The notes beneath the pieces were generated by a model, which saw only the letters and a list, made by a program, of their open reading frames with translations, ran no database searches and was not told where the DNA came from. A stretch of DNA of 41,620 nucleotides from Clostridia bacterium (GTDB lineage: Bacteria > Bacillota > Clostridia > Oscillospirales > Acutalibacteraceae): contig JAFVEY010000067.1 in NCBI GenBank assembly GCA_017475765.1, forward strand, positions 1 to 41,620, in the 5' to 3' direction. Shown here in pieces: positions 32,879 to 41,620 of this stretch (position 1 is its first letter; the number at the start of each line of letters is the position of its first letter). Position numbers and translations under genes: made by a program.

Positions 32879-33387
32879 TGTTGCCTGCCCCCTTCCTCTG
32901 CAATATACTTGTCAAGGATCTTATCGACTTCCTTGGGGGTCAGCTTGCCGTAAACATCCTCATCAATCATCATAACCGGTGCCAGACCGCAAGCGCCTAC
33001 ACAGCGGCATGAATCAATCGAGAAAAGACCGTCGGGCGTACATTCGCCGCTTTTAATGCCAAGTTTCTTTTCAACCTCTGCCAATATTTTGTCGGCTCCT
33101 TTAACATAGCAAGCCGTGCCAAGACAGACGCTGATTCTGTGTTTTCCTTTCGGGGTCAGGCTGAAACGGGAATAGAATGTCGCAACACCGTAAACCTCGC
33201 TAAGTGATACTCCGAGACCGTCAGCGACCATCTGCTGAACTTCGATCGGGAGATAGCCATAAATCTCCTGTGCCTCGTGAAGTACGGGCAGCAATGCACC
33301 CGGAAGCTCTTTATGCTGATTGATTACAGCTGTCAGCTTCTCTTCCTGAGCCTTTGTCCCCTTAAATGCCAGGGAATTTTCTGCCAT
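32875..33387 (-). CDS. hydC: Hydrogenase subunit HydC (NuoE-like)
   Basis: 170 aa. ATG 33387 with GGGAGG eight to nine bases upstream is chosen over a start nine codons earlier. Thioredoxin-fold [2Fe-2S] protein with CLGTACYVKG and CRCVGACGLAP supplying the four ligands, and the N-terminal helical bundle typical of NuoE (LLPVLHEAQEIYGYLP). First gene of hydCBA; passes electrons between HydB and HydA. Confidence 0.95.
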   Translation of the reverse strand: MAENSLAFKGTKAQEEKLTAVINQHKELPGALLPVLHEAQEIYGYLPIEVQQMVADGLGVSLSEVYGVATFYSRFSLTPKGKHRISVCLGTACYVKGADKILAEVEKKLGIKSGECTPDGLFSIDSCRCVGACGLAPVMMIDEDVYGKLTPKEVDKILDKYIAEEGGRQQ

Positions 33388-33434
33388 AGGATATTCCTCC
33401 CAGTAATTATTCAATTTCGTCTGAAATTACTTTT

Positions 33435-33463
33435 ATTATACAGCAAGTTTTATATAATTACAA
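33435..33463 (-). promoter_or_regulatory. Promoter of hydCBA
   Basis: Minus strand TTGTAA (33458-33463), 17 bases, TATAAT (33435-33440). It lies about 50 bases before the hydC start codon. Confidence 0.78.
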
Positions 33464-33524
33464 GGATTTTATCCAAATTTAATAAAAATTTCTAATATTT
33501 TTTGTAGAAGTTAGATATATCTAA

Positions 33525-35259
33525 TTGTATATACTTAATATTTACATTTTTGATAATAGTAATAATTGGTTAATTATTCTTTCGTTCCGTGCAGTTTTCT
33601 GCATTCGTGTGGTGTATTCCACGGAAGGAGCTGATCAAAATCAATATTGTCTCCTGATGAAATGTTGATCAGATAATAATTAAGATATCTTTCCGGATCC
33701 AAACCATTGGCTTCCGCCGTATGAATGATCGTCAGTAAAACAATGCTTTCCAAAGAGCTGATCGGAGTCGGAGCAAATCTCCAGCTGTTTTCGTCATTGA
33801 CGAATTTTTTAAGATATCTTTTTGTGCAAAGATTATCGATATCCATTCTTCCGTCATCCAGAAATCTTCTCAGCGCCGGCTCGTTTTCAAGAAAATAATG
33901 GACTGCCTGAGATGTTTTCGTTTTTTGAGCAAAATCTATTCTGAGCGCTTTTGAGCTGACCACCCAGTCCGTCATTTCATCAATGATCTTTTTCGTCTCT
34001 TTATTCCTTATCTCATACCGTATGTCGGTATCAAATTCGCTCAGCCTGTTTTCTATTGCATAGATTTTATCACAAAATATCATTCCCTGCTCTGCAGTTG
34101 AACCCTCTCTTATTGATGGAAACATACTTTCAAAGGCATTCATAAATTTTGCCCGGACCTTTGCCCATGAACCCGCATAAGTAATCTTCAGGGGCAGATC
34201 CTTGAAGCTGTCAAATTTGTCAGTTGCTAATATTCCTTCAAACTTTTCAAGAAATCTTCGGGAATGTATGCTGTCCGTATCATCCTGCATTTCATAAAAC
34301 ACAACAGGGGCAGTAACATTTCTCGGCGTCATATACAGCCAGATATACTGTTCTTTTTCAGGCTTCCAATTTTTCAGGCTGACCTGACTAATCAATGTAT
34401 TATCGGCATAGATAATCTCGCTTTTGACTATCTCCTCAGCAAGGCGGACATAAAGCCTGATCAGCCACTTGCCGCATACCTCGGTGATCCACTCTGACAT
34501 CGTATAAGCCGAGATACAAATCCCCATATTCTGCAATAAAAGTTCCTGATTGACCAAAGACAGATGATTCAGATATTTCCGGCATATAATATGGGATATC
34601 AATTCGGGTCTTATCCTCCGGTCACTCACCACTTTGCAATGAGCAAAAGTTTTATATCTGTTCGGAAGTTTATATCCGCACCCCGGACATTTCACACCTA
34701 TATAACAGAAATCATGCAGCTCCAGTCTGCCGGAAACCACGGTGAGTTCTGTTTGGGTTTTTCTTGATGAAATATCCAATTCTTCATCACAGTACGGGCA
34801 GTCATAATTTTTGCCCCAACCCAGCGTATCCTGATAATATCTGATATCGTCATCCATTTCAGAATGTGATTTGATATTTTCACGTATGAATGCAAATGTT
34901 TCTTCCAGTTCCTGAGCCGATGTTTTTGACAAACCGCCATTTTCTGTGGCATATATATCCTCCATTCCATTGATTAATTCCGCCTCGTTAAGAACGAAAT
35001 TCAACTGTTCGGCAAGGATTAGTTTTCTCCTGTCGGGAGAAAGTTCCATCTGCATTTTCAGTTTTTTTACTTCTGTTTCCAATTCCTGATTCCGCAGTTC
35101 CAGCGCCTGAGTTTTCAGTTTATAGAAGCTGATCAATTTAGCCTCACTCAAAAGCTTGTTATACCTTTTTCGGGAAACAGTTATTGTTTTGATGCGTCTT
35201 ATATTTTCTTTCATAAGAAATATTATATAACTTTTTACTTTATTTGTATATATTTAATA
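33525..35259. repeat. 16-bp direct repeats flanking the transposase-like gene
   Basis: TTGTATATACTTAATA (33525-33540) and TTGTATATATTTAATA (35244-35259) match at 15 of 16 positions in the same orientation. They lie 33 and 29 bases outside the gene. They are AT-rich and could be chance, and are longer than the usual 8-bp IS66 target duplication. Confidence 0.35.
33574..35214 (-). CDS. IS66-family transposase relative, possibly inactive
   Basis: 546 aa. N-terminal basic and coiled-coil segment (about 15-60, with LELRNQELETEVKKLKMQ), zinc-finger pairs CPYC (about 138-141) and CPGC, then the IS66 core (MSEWITEVCGKWL, FEGILATDKFDSFKDLP, AGSWAKVRAKF) and the C-terminal signature WRFAPTPISSLESIVLLTIIHTAEANGLDPERYL. 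The usual IS66 'ADET' catalytic motif reads ADNT here. The companion tnpA and tnpB genes are absent and I see no terminal inverted repeats. It lies alone between the hyd and pur operons. It may be a decayed insertion, a non-autonomous unit or a retained gene; the frame is intact, which argues against old decay. Confidence 0.8.
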   Translation of the reverse strand: MKENIRRIKTITVSRKRYNKLLSEAKLISFYKLKTQALELRNQELETEVKKLKMQMELSPDRRKLILAEQLNFVLNEAELINGMEDIYATENGGLSKTSAQELEETFAFIRENIKSHSEMDDDIRYYQDTLGWGKNYDCPYCDEELDISSRKTQTELTVVSGRLELHDFCYIGVKCPGCGYKLPNRYKTFAHCKVVSDRRIRPELISHIICRKYLNHLSLVNQELLLQNMGICISAYTMSEWITEVCGKWLIRLYVRLAEEIVKSEIIYADNTLISQVSLKNWKPEKEQYIWLYMTPRNVTAPVVFYEMQDDTDSIHSRRFLEKFEGILATDKFDSFKDLPLKITYAGSWAKVRAKFMNAFESMFPSIREGSTAEQGMIFCDKIYAIENRLSEFDTDIRYEIRNKETKKIIDEMTDWVVSSKALRIDFAQKTKTSQAVHYFLENEPALRRFLDDGRMDIDNLCTKRYLKKFVNDENSWRFAPTPISSLESIVLLTIIHTAEANGLDPERYLNYYLINISSGDNIDFDQLLPWNTPHECRKLHGTKE

Positions 35260-35261
35260 AC

Positions 35262-35304
35262 AAAAATAACCTCTGCTGCAAAATAATTTATCTCACAGCA
35301 GAGG
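35262..35304 (-). terminator. Terminator of the purine operon
   Basis: CCTCTGCTG (35270-35278) pairs perfectly with CAGCAGAGG (35296-35304), followed on the minus strand by TTATTTTTG. Located directly after purD. Confidence 0.88.
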
Positions 35305-35317
35305 CTTTCCTTATGGA

Positions 35318-36583
35318 TTATTTGGTTTTTCCGATATCCCTGCGATAATGAGCACCCTCAAAGGATATCCTTTCAACAGCCGAATACGCCTTTTCAAGCG
35401 CCTCATCAAGAGTTTTTCCGCCGGCTGTAATACCGAGAACTCTTCCGCCGTTGGTTAAAAATTTACCGTCCTGATATTTAGTTCCGGCATGATAAACAAC
35501 AGCACCTTCTGTCTGTCCGTTTTCATCAAGACCTGTAATTTCAATCCCCTTCTTATATGCCAGAGGATAACCGCCCGAAGCCATCACCACGCAGGCAGTT
35601 GCATCATTGATCCATTCAATATCAAGCTCGGAAAGTCTGCTGTCGATAACAGCTTCGATGATATCAACAAGATCGGTTTTCAGTCTGGGAAGCACAACCT
35701 GTGTTTCGGGATCACCGAAACGGGCATTATATTCGATTACCTTCGGACCGTCCGGAGTGATCATCAGACCAAAATACAAGCATCCCTTAAAGGTGCGGTT
35801 TTCACTATTCATTGCCGCAATGGTAGGCTCAAAAATCGTCTTTCTGCATATTTCAGCGACCTTATGAGTATAGTACGGGTTAGGACTGATGGTTCCCATA
35901 CCTCCAGTATTCAGACCCTCATCATTATCGTAAGCTCTTTTATGATCCTTTGAAGAAACCATCGGCTTTAAAGCAATACCATCTGTAAATGCGAGAACAG
36001 ATACTTCGGGACCGGTAAGAAATTCCTCTACAACAACATGATTTCCTGATTCACCGAATTTCTTATCCTCCATGATCTCTTTGACAGCGGCTCTTGCCTC
36101 ATCATGATCCTTGGCGATGATAACACCCTTTCCGAGTGCAAGACCATCTGCCTTTATCACAACGGGATATTTATTTTTCGCTTCTATATATTCCATAGCC
36201 TTGGCAGGGTCGTCAAATACCTCATATTCAGCCGTAGGAATATTATATTTTTTCATCAGATTCTTTGAAAAGACCTTACTGCTTTCAATGATGGCGGCAT
36301 TTGCTTTCGGACCGAAAGCACGGATACCGTTTTCTGTCAGGAAATCCACCATTCCGTCCGCAAGCGGATCATCAGGAGCTACAAAAACAATATCAACCTC
36401 ATTCTCCTTTGCAAAAGCAGTTATTTTTTCCTTGTCCATTGCTCCGATATCAACACATTCGGCATCCTTTGAAATGCCGCCGTTACCGGGAGCTGCATAT
36501 ATTTTTTCAACTTTCGGGCTTTCCTTAAGCTTGCGGATGATAGCGTGTTCCCTTCCGCCGCTTCCGACTACAAGTATTTTCAT
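35318..36583 (-). CDS. purD: Phosphoribosylamine-glycine ligase (GAR synthetase)
   Basis: 421 aa ATP-grasp enzyme joining phosphoribosylamine and glycine. ATG 36583 (MKILVVGSGGREHA, the family N-terminus) has GGGAGG upstream. Visible motifs: KADGLALGKGVI, the ATP-grasp VVEEFLTGPEVSVLAFTDG, GGMGTISPNPYY, and EYNARFGDPETQVVLPRL. Last gene of the pur operon, 14 bases after the transformylase gene. Confidence 0.97.
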   Translation of the reverse strand: MKILVVGSGGREHAIIRKLKESPKVEKIYAAPGNGGISKDAECVDIGAMDKEKITAFAKENEVDIVFVAPDDPLADGMVDFLTENGIRAFGPKANAAIIESSKVFSKNLMKKYNIPTAEYEVFDDPAKAMEYIEAKNKYPVVIKADGLALGKGVIIAKDHDEARAAVKEIMEDKKFGESGNHVVVEEFLTGPEVSVLAFTDGIALKPMVSSKDHKRAYDNDEGLNTGGMGTISPNPYYTHKVAEICRKTIFEPTIAAMNSENRTFKGCLYFGLMITPDGPKVIEYNARFGDPETQVVLPRLKTDLVDIIEAVIDSRLSELDIEWINDATACVVMASGGYPLAYKKGIEITGLDENGQTEGAVVYHAGTKYQDGKFLTNGGRVLGITAGGKTLDEALEKAYSAVERISFEGAHYRRDIGKTK

Positions 36584-36597
36584 ATTGTACCTCCCGA

Positions 36598-37776
36598 TCA
36601 ATGATGGAACAGACGGATGCCTGTGAATGCCATGGTGATACCATATTTGTTACAGGTATCAATTACATTATCGTCACGGATGGAGCCGCCCGGCTGAGCG
36701 ATATACTGAACGCCGCTGCGCTTTGCTCTTTCTATATTGTCGCCGAATGGGAAGAATGCGTCAGAACCGAGAGATACACCGCTGAAAGTGGAAAGCCACT
36801 GTTTCTTTTCCTCACGGGTGAGCGGTTCTGGCTTTTCTGTGAAGAACTGCTCCCATATACCGTCTGCAAGTACATCCTCATAATCATCGGAGATATATAC
36901 GTCAATCGTATTGTCACGGTCGGGTCTGCGGATATCATTCCTGAAAGGAAGCGCAAGAACCTTCGGATTCTGGCGGAGGTACCATATATCAGCTTTATTG
37001 CCGGCAAGTCTTGTGCAGTGAATTCTTGACTGCTGACCTGCGCCCACACCGATAGCCTGTCCGTCCTTTGCATAGCAAACGGAGTTCGACTGTGTATACT
37101 TAAGCGTGATAAGAGCTATGATAAGGTCACGCTTTGCTTCCTCTGTAAGCTCCTTGTTTTCTGTCACAATATTCTGAAGCAATTCTTCATTAATTCTGAG
37201 ATCATTTCTGCCCTGCTCAAAGGTAATACCATAAACCTGTTTATGCTCAATGGCAGCCGGAACATAAGATGTGTCGATTTTTACAATATTGTAGGTTCCC
37301 CTGCGCTTTGATTTCAGAATGGCAAGAGCTTCGTCCGTATAATCGGGAGCGATGATGCCATCGGAAACTTCCCTCTGCAAAAGAAGTGCCGTTGACTTAT
37401 CACAGGTATCGGAAAGAGCTACCCAGTCTCCGTAAGAGGACATTCTGTCTGCACCTCTTGCCTTTGCATAAGCGCTTGCAATTGGTGAAAGCTCCAGATC
37501 ATCAACAAAATAAATCTTCTTAAGCGTGTCGGAAAGCTCTGTTGCAACTGCTGCACCTGCCGGACTTACATGCTTGAAGGAAGCGGCTGCCGGAAGTCCT
37601 GTTGCAGCCTTCAGCTCGGAAACAAGCTGCCAGCTGTTGAAGGCATCAAGAAAATTGATATATCCCGGTCTGCCGTTAAGAACGGTAACAGGAAGCTCGG
37701 AGCCGTCCTGCATATAAATCTTTGACGGCTTCTGATTAGGGTTGCAGCCGTATTTAAGTTCGAGTTCGTTTGCCAT
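36598..37776 (-). CDS. purH: AICAR transformylase, stand-alone (no IMP cyclohydrolase domain)
   Basis: 392 aa. It carries the formyltransferase part of PurH: the catalytic KHVSPAGAA motif (about 68-76), NSVCYAKDGQAIGVGAGQQSR, LGSDAFFPFGDNIERA and AQPGGSIRDDNVID. The roughly 200-residue MGS-like IMP cyclohydrolase domain that normally precedes it is missing; the protein starts MANELELKYGCNPNQ with its own AGGGG ribosome-binding site. Cyclohydrolase activity is supplied by the gene 24 bases upstream (PurO type). It converts AICAR to FAICAR with 10-formyl-THF. The symbol follows the family; the function is only the transformylase half. Confidence 0.92.
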   Translation of the reverse strand: MANELELKYGCNPNQKPSKIYMQDGSELPVTVLNGRPGYINFLDAFNSWQLVSELKAATGLPAAASFKHVSPAGAAVATELSDTLKKIYFVDDLELSPIASAYAKARGADRMSSYGDWVALSDTCDKSTALLLQREVSDGIIAPDYTDEALAILKSKRRGTYNIVKIDTSYVPAAIEHKQVYGITFEQGRNDLRINEELLQNIVTENKELTEEAKRDLIIALITLKYTQSNSVCYAKDGQAIGVGAGQQSRIHCTRLAGNKADIWYLRQNPKVLALPFRNDIRRPDRDNTIDVYISDDYEDVLADGIWEQFFTEKPEPLTREEKKQWLSTFSGVSLGSDAFFPFGDNIERAKRSGVQYIAQPGGSIRDDNVIDTCNKYGITMAFTGIRLFHH

Positions 37777-37800
37777 TGTTCTATCCCCTTTTACTTTTTA

Positions 37801-38508
37801 TTAATGATTCTTATTGACGATCCTGTCCTCAAATTCACCTGTTTCAAGGTCAATAAAACGTGTATAAAGAGAAACCTTATTATCCTCGTTCAGAGCGTTC
37901 CACACATTTTCTGTAAAGGTGTCAATATCACCTTCAATATTGACAAGCGTCGGTTCTCCCTCAAAGGACGGAATCGGATTGCCGTCAGACTTATAGGTAT
38001 GAATGAAATGTCCTTCGCCTGCCACTGGCTGCGCATATTCATAGAAGAAACGAAGCGCCGACTGCTCTCTGCCCTCATTGCTCTTTAAAATAGAAAGCTT
38101 ATATGAGAAATCTCCATCTGCAAGCTCGGCAATTCCTGAAATTCTCGGAGTAAAATTGGGAGAATCAGGCTCAAAGGTACGGGTGCGGAGAGCCTCCTCA
38201 AAGGTCTTGCCCTCCAGAATAAAATCTCTTACGGTATCCGTCTGATCTCCATTGGTTACAATGGTTGCCCTTTCAAGTGTACGCACAGGAGCATAGATGA
38301 TAAGTGAAGGATCAACAAGCTGCGAGGGATCAAATGCCTTTGTCTTAAGATCCTTACCCTCGGCAACAAATACTCTGTTGCGGCTGTTGGTGCTTCTTCC
38401 CATAATAAAGTAACCGATAACGGCATTTTTGCCGTCGGCACTTTTACCGATGATAATACCTCTTCCGGGGTAAGTAGTCGAGGAAATCTCTGTTTTTAAT
38501 TCTGTCAT
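37801..38508 (-). CDS. purO: IMP cyclohydrolase, archaeal PurO type
   Basis: 235 aa. ATG 38508 with AGGAAGGG eight bases upstream is preferred to a start 21 codons earlier that would overlap purN. The N-terminal block TTYPGRGIIIGKSADGKNAV, then YFIMGRSTNSRNRVF, is the signature of the PurO-like family first known in archaea. Later blocks: SNEGREQSALRFFYEYAQPVAGEGHFIHTY. It closes FAICAR to IMP. Located directly before the matching transformylase, which lacks this domain. Identification is by motif recognition. Confidence 0.9.
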   Translation of the reverse strand: MTELKTEISSTTYPGRGIIIGKSADGKNAVIGYFIMGRSTNSRNRVFVAEGKDLKTKAFDPSQLVDPSLIIYAPVRTLERATIVTNGDQTDTVRDFILEGKTFEEALRTRTFEPDSPNFTPRISGIAELADGDFSYKLSILKSNEGREQSALRFFYEYAQPVAGEGHFIHTYKSDGNPIPSFEGEPTLVNIEGDIDTFTENVWNALNEDNKVSLYTRFIDLETGEFEDRIVNKNH

Positions 38509-38524
38509 TTTCTTTGCCCTTCCT

Positions 38525-39151
38525 TTACTTTTTGATATACACTCTGTCATTTCTGACTTCAAGCCTGTCATTACAGAAAAGCGATACAGCCTGAGGAAGA
38601 ATCTTCCATTCAGCCTGTTCCATCACCCTTTTCTGCAGAATTTCAGGAGTATCGTCGTCCTGTATTTCCACAGCTTTCTGAAGTATGATCGGACCGCCGT
38701 CACAGACCTCCGTTACAAAATGAACTGTCGCTCCTGTCAGCTTTACCCCCTTTTTAAGAGCCTCCTCATGCACTCTCAGACCATAATAGCCTTTTCCGCA
38801 AAAGGACGGGATCAGCGCAGGATGAACATTCATCATCCGGTTCGGGTATGCTCTGACAACAAGCTCATCAAGTATTGTCATAAAGCCCGCATATACAACA
38901 AGATCAGCCTTTTCCTCCTTCAAAGCGTCCAGTATCGCTTCGCTGTAAGATATGACATCACCGTATTCCTTACGGGCGATCACACGGGATTTTATACCGT
39001 GATTCTTTGCTCTTTCCAGCGCATAGACACCCGGCTTTGAAGAAATAACACAGGTAATCTTTCCCCCTGTTATCATGCCGCTTTCCTGAGCATCTATCAG
39101 CGCCTGCAGATTGGTTCCGCCGCCCGAAACAAGAACAACAATATTTTTCAT
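38525..39151 (-). CDS. purN: Phosphoribosylglycinamide formyltransferase
   Basis: 208 aa. It formylates GAR with 10-formyl-THF. N-terminal VLVSGGGTNLQALIDA binds phosphate; catalytic Asn-His in MNVHPALIPSF (about 106-116) and Asp in EVCDGGPII (about 144) form the triad. ATG 39151 gives the family N-terminus. Gap of 27 bases to purM upstream and 16 to purO downstream. Confidence 0.97.
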   Translation of the reverse strand: MKNIVVLVSGGGTNLQALIDAQESGMITGGKITCVISSKPGVYALERAKNHGIKSRVIARKEYGDVISYSEAILDALKEEKADLVVYAGFMTILDELVVRAYPNRMMNVHPALIPSFCGKGYYGLRVHEEALKKGVKLTGATVHFVTEVCDGGPIILQKAVEIQDDDTPEILQKRVMEQAEWKILPQAVSLFCNDRLEVRNDRVYIKK

Positions 39152-39178
39152 AGTAGTTACTTCCTTTCGGTCAGCCGA

Positions 39179-40213
39179 TTATTCAATGATAACTCCTTCA
39201 TCGCTCTCTGTCAGCTCTCCAAGAACATAAGCGTCCTCGCCTGCTGTCTTAAGAACTTCAATTGCCTTATCGGCGTCTTCCTTATTGACAACAACAGTCA
39301 TACCGACACCCATGTTGAAGGTATTGAACATATCACGCTCAGGAATATTGCCCTTCTTTGCGATCAGTTCAAATATCGGAAGAACCTGTACATTGCTGCG
39401 CTGTATCTTTGCAGAAATTCCTTTCGGAAGAGAACGTGGAATATTTTCATAAAATCCTCCGCCTGTTATATGGGAAATGGATTTTACCTTAACGCTGTCA
39501 AGAAGTGAGAGGATTGCCCTGACATATATTCTTGTCGGTGTAAGAAGAGCTTCTCCGAGAGTGGTACCCAGCTCATCGTAATACTCCTTCACCGTAGTTT
39601 CATTGATATTGAACACCTTGCGCACCAGCGAGAAACCGTTGGAATGAACACCGCTTGATTTTATGGCTATCATCACATCGCCGGGCTTCTGTGTTTCGGG
39701 CTTGAGGATCTTGTCCTTATCTACAACGCCTACCGAGAAGCCTGCAAGATCATATTCATCCTCCGGCATCATTCCGGGATGCTCCGCCGTTTCGCCGCCG
39801 ATAAGCGCACATCCGCTCTGTACACAGCCCTCGGCAACACCTGCCACTATTTCAGCAACCTTTTCAGGATAATTCTTTCCGATGGCAATGTAGTCAAGGA
39901 AAAACTGAGGCTTTGCTCCGCAGCAGATAATATCGTTGACACACATGGCAACACAGTCGATACCGATGGTATCATGCTTATCCAGAAGCATTGCAACCTT
40001 GAGCTTTGTGCCGACACCGTCCGTGCCTGAAACAAGAACAGGATTTTTGATACCCTCGGTGTCAATCTCAAAAAGACCTCCGAAACCGCCGATACCGGAA
40101 AGAACACCCTTTGTAAATGTCTTTGCAACGTGCTTTTTCATCAGCTCTACCGATCTGTAACCGGCTGTAACATCAACGCCTGCTGCCTTATAGCTGTCAC
40201 TATAGCTTTTCAT
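39179..40213 (-). CDS. purM: Phosphoribosylformylglycinamidine cyclo-ligase (AIR synthetase)
   Basis: 344 aa. ATG 40213 ([14 protein letters not shown]) has CGGAGG upstream, so an in-frame start 11 codons earlier is rejected. Motifs: [64 protein letters not shown] and [13 protein letters not shown]. It makes AIR from FGAM and ATP. Lies 32 bases after purF. Confidence 0.97.
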   Translation of the reverse strand: MKSYSDSYKAAGVDVTAGYRSVELMKKHVAKTFTKGVLSGIGGFGGLFEIDTEGIKNPVLVSGTDGVGTKLKVAMLLDKHDTIGIDCVAMCVNDIICCGAKPQFFLDYIAIGKNYPEKVAEIVAGVAEGCVQSGCALIGGETAEHPGMMPEDEYDLAGFSVGVVDKDKILKPETQKPGDVMIAIKSSGVHSNGFSLVRKVFNINETTVKEYYDELGTTLGEALLTPTRIYVRAILSLLDSVKVKSISHITGGGFYENIPRSLPKGISAKIQRSNVQVLPIFELIAKKGNIPERDMFNTFNMGVGMTVVVNKEDADKAIEVLKTAGEDAYVLGELTESDEGVIIE

Positions 40214-40245
40214 TTTTATACCTCCGAAATTACGGCTGTGCCGCA

Positions 40246-41620
40246 TTATTTTATCTTTTTTGAATATTTATCCTCCCTTGACGTATCGGAAACATCAAGA
40301 GGATAATTTCCTGTAAAACAGGCATCACAGAAGCCAAGACTGCATTCCTTTGCTACTTCGGGCAGACTTTCTGCCGACAGGAATCCCAATGTATCCGCTC
40401 CGATATACCGGCATATCTCATCCTCGCTCATATTGGAGGCAATGAGATTTTCCTTTGTGGTCGTGTCGCTTGTGAGATAGCACGGATTTTTAAACATCGG
40501 GGATGCAATCCTCATGTGAACCTCTTTAGCTCCCGCATTTCTCAGAAGCTCGACAATATGTCTTGCAGTTTTTCCTTTGAGGATAGAATCATCAATGACG
40601 ATCACTCTTTTTCCCTCAACATTATGCTTAAGTGCATTCAGTTTTATACGCATAAGGTATTCGGAATTCTTTTTTCTGTCATTGAAGGCTCTGCCTATAT
40701 ACTTATTTTTGATAAGACCTGTTGCATATCTGATTCCCGATTCTATCGAATAGCCAATCGCCGATTCAATGCCGCAGTCGGGAACTCCGCATACAAAATC
40801 GGCATCCACAGGGTGCTGCTTTGCAAGAAGCCGTCCTGCCCTCTGCCTTGCCATAGCAACGGAAACGCCGTCAATAACACTATCGGGACGGGAAAAATAG
40901 ACATATTCAAAAAGACAGAGATGCGTATCTCTTCCGCAGTTTTCCGTATAACTGTGAAGTCCGTCTTCATCAATGACCACCATTTCGCCCGGTCTGACAT
41001 CACGGATAAAATCTCCACCCATACTGTCGAAAACGCAAGATTCGGAAGCAAGAACATAGCTGCTGCCGAGTTTTCCTATACAAAGCGGACGTATGCCCAT
41101 CGGATCACGCACACCAATCAGTTTGCTCGGAGACATCAGAACGATTGCATAAGCGCCTTTGAGCTGTCTTACTGCTTTTTCAACGGCTTCCTCTATCGAA
41201 CCTGTATTGATCCTTGCCCTGGCAACAAGATAGGCAATGATTTCCGTATCTCCGTTTGACTGGAAAATAGCGGCTCCCTGATTCAGATCATCACGCAGTA
41301 TATGATAATTGGTAAGAGCGCCGTTCATGCAAAGTGCAAGCTGACCCTTTATATACCTCATGACAAGGGGCGCAAGATTCTGATGATCGACTGCTTCTCC
41401 CGAAGAATACTTGACATGACCCAAAGCGATCGTACCGTTTCCAAGTCTTGAAAGCTCCTTTTCGGGCAATGCCTCCGGAATCATTCCGAAATCCTTATAA
41501 TACACCATGCTGCCGCCGTTATTTACGGCTATGCCTGCGCCGATCTGTCCCCTGTTTTGGAGAGCATAAAGCTCCAGATATGTCTCTTCGACTATATCTG
41601 TGTCCACGTCATATTTATAA
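40246..41620 (-). CDS. purF: Amidophosphoribosyltransferase, 5' end off the window
   Basis: At least 457 residues visible; the frame stays open to base 41620, and the N-terminal Cys nucleophile (normally CGVFGIY) lies beyond the edge, so the GTG at 41607 is not the real start. Visible: [39 protein letters not shown] and [12 protein letters not shown] of the glutaminase domain, GIRPLCIGK, and the PRPP loop [14 protein letters not shown] (slightly divergent from the usual DDSIVRGTT). Late cysteines ([15 protein letters not shown]) match Fe-S-containing PurF proteins. First visible gene of the pur operon. Confidence 0.95.
   Translation of the reverse strand, partial: YKYDVDTDIVEETYLELYALQNRGQIGAGIAVNNGGSMVYYKDFGMIPEALPEKELSRLGNGTIALGHVKYSSGEAVDHQNLAPLVMRYIKGQLALCMNGALTNYHILRDDLNQGAAIFQSNGDTEIIAYLVARARINTGSIEEAVEKAVRQLKGAYAIVLMSPSKLIGVRDPMGIRPLCIGKLGSSYVLASESCVFDSMGGDFIRDVRPGEMVVIDEDGLHSYTENCGRDTHLCLFEYVYFSRPDSVIDGVSVAMARQRAGRLLAKQHPVDADFVCGVPDCGIESAIGYSIESGIRYATGLIKNKYIGRAFNDRKKNSEYLMRIKLNALKHNVEGKRVIVIDDSILKGKTARHIVELLRNAGAKEVHMRIASPMFKNPCYLTSDTTTKENLIASNMSEDEICRYIGADTLGFLSAESLPEVAKECSLGFCDACFTGNYPLDVSDTSREDKYSKKIK

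Noticed and set aside
40516-41259. 247-codon + strand frame opposite purF
   Set aside because: Antisense shadow; no ribosome-binding site or family pattern.

Overview
The window looks like chromosome of an anaerobic, spore-forming Gram-positive of the Clostridia, most like the Ruminococcus/Oscillospiraceae group, with an integrated filamentous-phage-like element at its left end. The taxonomic call is inference. It rests on an oxygen-sensitive class III ribonucleotide reductase, a trimeric [FeFe]-hydrogenase, gerA-type spore germination genes, strong AGGAGG ribosome-binding sites and several TTG/GTG starts.

Region 1 (1 to about 5,000, + strand) is the accessory part. It is visibly AT-richer and T-rich in its codons. 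In order it holds a truncated zinc-ribbon (Lar-like) gene, a Cys-rich small protein, a candidate ssDNA-binding protein, two tiny membrane proteins, a 62-aa major-coat-like protein followed by a terminator, and a secreted adsorption-like protein. The adsorption-like protein is readable only through a -1 shift on a T7 slippery heptamer. Next come a small hydrophobic minor-coat-like protein, a Zot/pI-type ATPase, an intergenic segment with a 16-bp perfect hairpin and a pC194-like nick sequence, a Rep_1 rolling-circle initiator, a small protein and a terminator. This is the layout of an inovirus-like prophage carrying plasmid-type replication. A dif-like 28-mer sits at the prophage/host border, beside a chromosomal Xer-type recombinase gene. 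The left prophage end lies outside the window.

Region 2 (5.1-14.3 kb): xer recombinase; nrdD-nrdG with a divergent Crp/Fnr regulator, a palindromic operator and two NrdR-like boxes; an export operon (HlyD/MacA-like adaptor, MacB-like permease without an ATPase, and a protein of unknown function); and hisH-hisF from a clear promoter.

Region 3 (14.3-26.6 kb): an rRNA methyltransferase-like gene, ecfA1-ecfA2-ecfT (energizing module of an ECF vitamin transporter), truA and a membrane-anchored propeller-like protein; ilvD with a consensus promoter; gerAA followed by a gerAB-gerAC gene fusion; and a divergent DUF421 (YetF-like)/DUF4363 pair.

Region 4 (26.6-41.6 kb): glgB; an SCP2-like small protein; hydC-hydB-hydA (electron-bifurcating-type hydrogenase); a lone IS66-like transposase relative; and a purine operon purF-purM-purN-purO-purH(AICAR transformylase only)-purD. 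In this operon the usual bifunctional PurH is replaced by a separate transformylase and an archaeal-type IMP cyclohydrolase. purF runs off the right edge. I see no rRNA, tRNA or CRISPR array.
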